Assembly (NCBI GenBank): GCA_029721515.1
Contig: CM056561.1
Coordinates: 10,522,501-10,586,500 of the forward strand
Origin: Synanceia verrucosa
Taxonomy: Eukaryota; Chordata; Actinopteri; Perciformes; Synanceiidae
Direction: 5' to 3'
DNA: 64,000 nt
Shown: positions 59,140 to 64,000 of the stretch, in pieces
Layout of the letters: each line of letters opens with the position of its first letter
Position numbering within the stretch: the first letter of the stretch is position 1
The notes under the pieces: model-generated
Database searches by the model: none
The model's input: the letters and a program-made list of their open reading frames with translations, nothing else
What the model was told of the DNA's origin: nothing
Position numbers and translations under genes: made by a program

Positions 59140-59620
59140 CCATGCTCAGGCTGGTCTCATGAAATATTTGTACAAATTACTACCAAAAGTATTGCACTGT
59201 AATTCGTATATAACCCATGTAATTGTTGTGATCATGTGACATTCAATGCAGACTGCTCTGTCTGTGAAATCATGGTGGACATTCCTTACATTCTCAATGG
59301 AATCCTTTATGAGTTCAGGTGTATTTTGATAACATTTCTAGCGGTAAATATGCATTTTATTTCCATAAGCCTAACTCTAACTGTAACCCTATCCCTAATC
59401 ATAACCATCACTGGAAGTGTTGTCATTTGAATGTGTGAGCTTTATTGTAATGCTACGATTTCCGCTGACAGTTAAAGGACTGTCCAGCATTTTTAAGGCT
59501 CTCGCTTCGGGGCTCGCGCATGCGCTGATCGTCCATGTTGCCGGTCATTTGTGAGATATACTCGTAAATCTGTGCCTCACTTTTCGTATGATATCATATG
59601 AGCAGTTTCATGAGAAAATG
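59140..59620. repeat. Dispersed fish repeat (tentative)
   Basis: ggctggtctcatgaaatatt, cactgtaattcgtatataac, taaccctatccctaatcata and ggctcgcgcatgcgctgatc recall an interspersed fish repeat. No ends were found. Confidence 0.35.
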
Positions 59621-61915
59621 TTGCCATGCTACTTGCAAAATGAATGACATTGCCATCAGCCTCAGTTGTACTACTTTTTGTTTACTACTAATCAGCAAAT
59701 TCTTAGCATGTGATATAAAAGGTGACGACAATACATCAGAAGACTAGCACTGGCACTGTGAGCATGTTAAGATGTTGATGGCTGTAAGCTTTTAGATGGG
59801 TAAACTACCCTCTTACTACCCTCTTTAATGGGACTTTGTACATAATCTTATTTGGTTTTGAACCTGACAAAAATATACACAGTATGACTAAAGTGATGTA
59901 AGCGGTGCAAACACTGAATGACTCATCTGATGTAATCCTTCCATTATTATAGCCTAAATGAAATCCATTGATTTCAATTTGTAGTAAACTCAAATCTTTG
60001 TTTAGAGGCTTTGCTTACAAATGAATTAGGCCTAACAGACTAATTCATTTCTCTCATCACAAGCTAAAAATAACCTCTTGTGATTTAAATGTGCTCCTAA
60101 TTCAATCCTCCTATTTTTTTTAATATTAAAGCAATAAACATTAAATCTGTGATTTGTTCAGAAGCACTTTCACAAGTACCATTAATTCTAAATTAGTGTA
60201 CATGTACTTGAGGAACATACAAATACACGCAGGGAGAAAGCATTACCTTGACTACATACTTTACAAATCTAAGCTTTAGAATACTGATAACACAACAAAC
60301 TGAACTGAACACGTAACAAGCCACTTATAGCACATTCATTTTGTTACCAATGTCAGACTACGATGGTTCCAAAATACATTTTTCATTTAGCATACATGAA
60401 CAGGAAATGACTTGACAAGAATTATGTTAACCTACCATTCCCGGTGGTATTTTGTGTATATAATCAAAGCATTGCATGACAACAATGTAGACACTGGACA
60501 TTTCTGCAAAACTCTTATTACATTCAGTGACAATGTTAGTTTCACGGCTAAAATTCAGCGATTATGGAAAACTGGTTAATGTTAAGATGACAAAATGCTT
60601 CTGAACTCAGATGTTTGCTGGAAAATTTCCAACACCCCACCCCTTGCACCATTTCTGTAACTTTTGGGACAGAAACCACTGCTCTAATTTTCCATAAGCA
60701 ACAGTCTGACAATTGATGTTCAAGAGTTTCCTCTTGAACATACTGCACATTGTCCAGTCATAGCGTCATCCAGCTCCCACCAGAGTCTGCCATAGTCAGT
60801 CATGGTTAAATGTGAAATGGTGACAGTCGTTACCTAAGAGGTTGAAAATCTTGCTAAAATGTTTCATTTTCTTCTTAATTTGTTTTTTTGCTGCATGCTG
60901 AATCAGTTCATCATGTATTTAAGTCCCTTCTGCCGCTTCTCTCTCTTTCTAAAAAATAGATAATGTTTATTCAGGGAGTTAGTTGCAGTTAGCAGCATGG
61001 TAGCTCTGACACCTTGATGGACTAGCAGTAGGGAATGGAGTTCCAGCACGTTCTAATCTCAGTTCCTCTAATCTCACATTCTAAGCACTGAGTAGGCCAG
61101 TCCCTGGATCTGATTATTTTAGCAGCAGCTGATGGGGAAGCATTGCTGTGGGTCCTCTGTGTTGAAGTGCTCCTTTGCAATTCAGGTAAGCATGTGTCTG
61201 TGAATCAGATAATTTCAGTTACTAATGTACAAAAACAACAAATAATCAATTACAGCCACTTTTTCTCTGTCTACACACTTACAGAATACAATAAGCTGTT
61301 ACCAGTAATAAGCATTTTCTTTGTCAACACTATTTACAAATTCCATGGATATTCATATTTCAGGGTCAAAAGGATAAGATTGTTATCTGAATTAGAGGTA
61401 GATGGTAATGATGCAATATTCTTCTTATATAGCTGTCAATGCAACTTGGATGAAAAAGAGAAAATACCCACTCTGCTGCTTTTCTTTCTAACTTCAAAGC
61501 TAAGTTTATCCACAGATCCTCACCCAAAATAGCACAAAGGAGGCTTTCATCAGACCTTTTGTTGTGGTGAAAGTATTGCCGGAAGCCATTTCTATAGAGA
61601 CAGTTTTTTTGTTGATTCTTAAAGATATTAAACAGTAGAGTCATGTACACTGTACTGCACCAAGCAAGTATAAATGACATGCGTAAAGAAAACACAACAT
61701 AACACAAAAATTAGCATCTGAAATTAAATCACAGTGTTTTCAGAGGGCATTTCATCCTACATGACATTTGATGATGATCCCAGTACTGAATCAGCCTTTG
61801 CCGACGGTCTACAAACCAGTTCCAGAATTTCCTTGATGAAGTTGGACCGGTATTCAAATGGTGGCTGAGGATGGATTTATACTATCATAATGAAGTGTAT
61901 TCCATTACAGCATGA
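59621..61915 (-). other. ntsr1 3' flank, includes probable 3' UTR
   Basis: Minus-strand AATAAA candidate at 60971-60966, about 945 nt past the ntsr1 stop. Several ORFs of about 60-130 codons on both strands show no motif. Confidence 0.4.
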
Positions 61916-62171
61916 TCAGTATGTCGTCTCTTTGATGATATTGGTGGAGAGGGTGTGGTTGCTGGAGATGCTTATGGAGTGACGAGTTAGGGGGTGGGGG
62001 TGCCTCCTGTGTGTATGGCGGCAGGGCATGCAGAAGTAGCGCAGCGTGGAGAAGAAGATCTGGCGGTAGGTAGCCGACACCAGGTTGTACAGGATAGGAT
62101 TGATGGCTGAGCTGACGTAAAACAGGACGTTGGTCAGCATGTAGAAATAGTGGTAGAAGTCATACAAGTCA
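61916..62171 (-). CDS. ntsr1: Neurotensin receptor 1-like GPCR, last coding exon
   Basis: Minus-strand acceptor cttgtttttttcacag precedes 62171; TGA is at 61916-61918. 256 nt (third base of a split codon, 84 residues, stop). It encodes DLYDFYHYFYMLTNVLFYVS then SAINPILYNLVSATYRQIFF: the end of extracellular loop 3, TM7 with the NPILY form of NPxxY, helix 8, a CMPC pair suited to palmitoylation, and a Ser-rich tail ending SNHTLSTNIIKETTY. This closely follows the neurotensin receptor 1 C-terminus. Ntsr1 is a Gq-coupled receptor for the peptide neurotensin at the plasma membrane. Upstream exons (TM1-TM6) are off the right edge. The codons the track extends beyond the acceptor are intron. Confidence 0.94.
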
Positions 62172-62600
62172 CTGTGAAAAAAACAAGAGAGAGAGAGAGA
62201 CACTGTTATGGGTAGCACACCTAAAAATATACTGGTAACATTTTTTGTAGAGAAGTCATTCAAATAAAATGAATACATCCATATAGTTTGAGGGGACAAA
62301 ATAAATGTGTTCATTCGACAGTATGTGGGGTTTTGATACTTTGCCTTGTTGACTGTCTGCTTTCCAGCAGGATAAGTAAAGAATAAATGACCTGTGCTGT
62401 TTGTACATTGATATCATGATGAGAAAAGGAGAGACATTTTCTCTAAATGTGAAATTAATGTGCATTGGGAAAGCCCCCCTAGCTGCCCTCATCAAGTGAA
62501 ATGATAATGCCTGGTCATGTAGGCTAATGCCCCAAAGTGAAACTTTGCCAGCTGGTCCTTGGCACCAGGGCTCATTCAGACTGACGCTCATCTCGTCTTT
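62172..62600 (-). other. ntsr1 intron, nothing recognised
   Basis: Intron upstream of the last exon, with a short (GA)n near 62188-62200. Confidence 0.6.
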
Positions 62601-63100
62601 AATGGCGCTTTTCCACTACACAATAACGACACGGCACAGTACGGCCCAGTTTTGGTGCTTTTCCATAACAACTGAGTACCTCCTCGATGTGTTGGCGGTG
62701 TCATCATACGGGACCGCGAAACTGCCATGACCCTATTTACATGCGACACAGAAAAATGGGAAGAAGAACAACAACACAAACTAGACACAAAATGGAGGAC
62801 GATCATGTATTTGTTGCTTGCTCTGTGACTTTTTGTCACACAGAGCGAAAGAAGAGAGACAGAGAAGACTCCAGGAAGTGTAAAAATAGCGAAGCAGTTG
62901 CCGGTTTTAAAAATGGCGGGGGAGAGTTGTGTTTGGCCAATCAGTGGAAGGGCAGTCGGCTGACGTCGTGTTTTAGTATTGCTTCAGTTCGCTTGGAACC
63001 AGGGCTGAGGAGGTACGAAAAAAGTACTAGTGGAAAAGTGCCACAATTGTGTAGAACCCTGCCGTACCATACCGCACCTGTGGAGAAGTGTCATAATGAA
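62601..63100. mobile_element. TIR MITE, hAT-like, in ntsr1 intron
   Basis: The left end aatggcgcttttccactaca and right end gtggagaagtgtcataatga are imperfect inverted repeats; cacggcacagtacgg and ccgtaccataccg mirror each other inside. An internal hairpin gctctgtgac / gtcacacagagc lies at about 62818-62846. No transposase and no clear target duplication. Confidence 0.65.
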
Positions 63101-64000
63101 TAAGCAAGGAGCCCCAGTGGTTTTCACTGTAGTTCCCCCAAACAATATTTAACAAAGATATGCATCAGCTTTAGAAGTGGGTGGACAAGGAAGAGTTGGG
63201 GGATTTTGGCAAGACAGTATAGGTTAGTTTTATTTTGTTTCTGTCAAGTGAATCAAGTGTGTTATACTACTACTACTACAACTACTTTAACCTCATTGAC
63301 AAAAAATGGAACATGGCAACACAAATGATTCACACTGTAACAGGTGTATAATATTTGGTGAGAAATTACTTTAAGAGTGGAAGAAAATGCAACTGTCCTT
63401 TAACGGTAAAGAATGTAGCCTATTGTATAATGACATTGGTAATCATATTTTCATTATAATATATTCCACTGGGCACATAAATAATGTGTGTGAATCTGCA
63501 GGCTAAGAGATGTTCAGCCAACTCGAGAGAGTCTGATGAGTACTAATGGCTGGTGAGATGTCACGGCTCATTTTAGGCTTTGCTCGTTCACTGCCAATTT
63601 TATTAATGGATCAACTACTGAGGGGGCATCTCTGAGTTTGAAGTGTGGGCTTCCCACCAGCCTCTCATGCTGTCAAAACAACAGATGAAGGGAAGGAGAG
63701 ACAGTGTCTATGCTGGAATTAAATGAACTGAAAAGTGAATAGTGACTCTAGCTTTTTAAGTCCATGTCGTAAGTCCATGGTAAACTGGATCATATTCATT
63801 TAATTTTCAATCCAACTGGATTGCCTTGTACTATAAACACAATGTAATTACTAAAAAACTCAAAGAGGTTTTTACACTGCAATTTACTATATTTGCTCTG
63901 CCATACCTACATGAAATGTAAACCTATGTTTTTAACAGAGTGATCTGTTCCTCTCATTGCTGTTGGAGAGGAGAAGGAAGACAGGGATTAAGCTGCAGAG
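63101..64000 (-). other. ntsr1 intron to window edge
   Basis: No exon of ntsr1 and no repeat family recognised. Confidence 0.5.

Noticed and set aside
61143..61532. 129-codon plus-strand ORF with a donor-like caattcag/gtaagc at about 61185
   Set aside because: The product is hydrophobic and unrecognised, there is no matching acceptor, and it lies opposite the ntsr1 3' UTR; insufficient for an exon call.

Overview
The window is nuclear DNA from a ray-finned fish, most likely a percomorph. It shows vertebrate split genes with GT-AG introns, AT-rich non-coding DNA, many CA/TG and CT microsatellites, and fish-type transposon remnants (Tc1, tRNA-derived SINEs, TTAA-flanked and hAT-like MITEs, an L2/CR1-like LINE). 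The fish assignment rests on protein similarity and repeat style, recalled rather than searched.

Three protein-coding genes can be supported. (1) At 128-2546 (+) are the last four coding exons of a syntenin, most like sdcbp2; its first exons lie left of the window. Its 3' UTR probably ends at the AATAAA at 4087. (2) At 9394-17405 (-), convergent with it, is snph (syntaphilin). It has four well-supported coding exons and two further phase-matched 5' exons, with a possible leader exon and CpG-rich promoter near 28.43-28.62 kb, so the transcription unit may cover 19 kb. Adjacent SDCBP2 and SNPH match the order on human 20p13. (3) At 61916-62171 (-) is the last coding exon of a neurotensin receptor, most like ntsr1; the rest of that gene lies right of the window.

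Functionally, syntenin is a tandem-PDZ adaptor for syndecans and endosomal/exosomal traffic. Syntaphilin docks axonal mitochondria to microtubules. Ntsr1 is a neuropeptide GPCR. They do not form a common pathway.

The long snph introns (13.1-28.4 kb) are a repeat graveyard: a Tc1 5' fragment, a hAT-like MITE with an 8-bp target duplication, an inactive LINE reverse transcriptase (YADD changed to YAES) interrupted by a TTAA MITE, a 1.3 kb AT-rich degenerate repeat block, a Tc1 3' fragment, fold-back MITEs and SINEs. From 28.6 to 61.9 kb there is no convincing protein gene. This 33 kb holds sparse repeats, two striking near-perfect palindromes, a composite TIR element carrying a RecQ-like helicase fragment (54.3-55.0 kb), and several dense, repeat-free stretches (41.5-45.8 and 55.8-56.2 kb) that could be conserved non-coding elements. 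No CRISPR, operon, prokaryotic or viral system is present.
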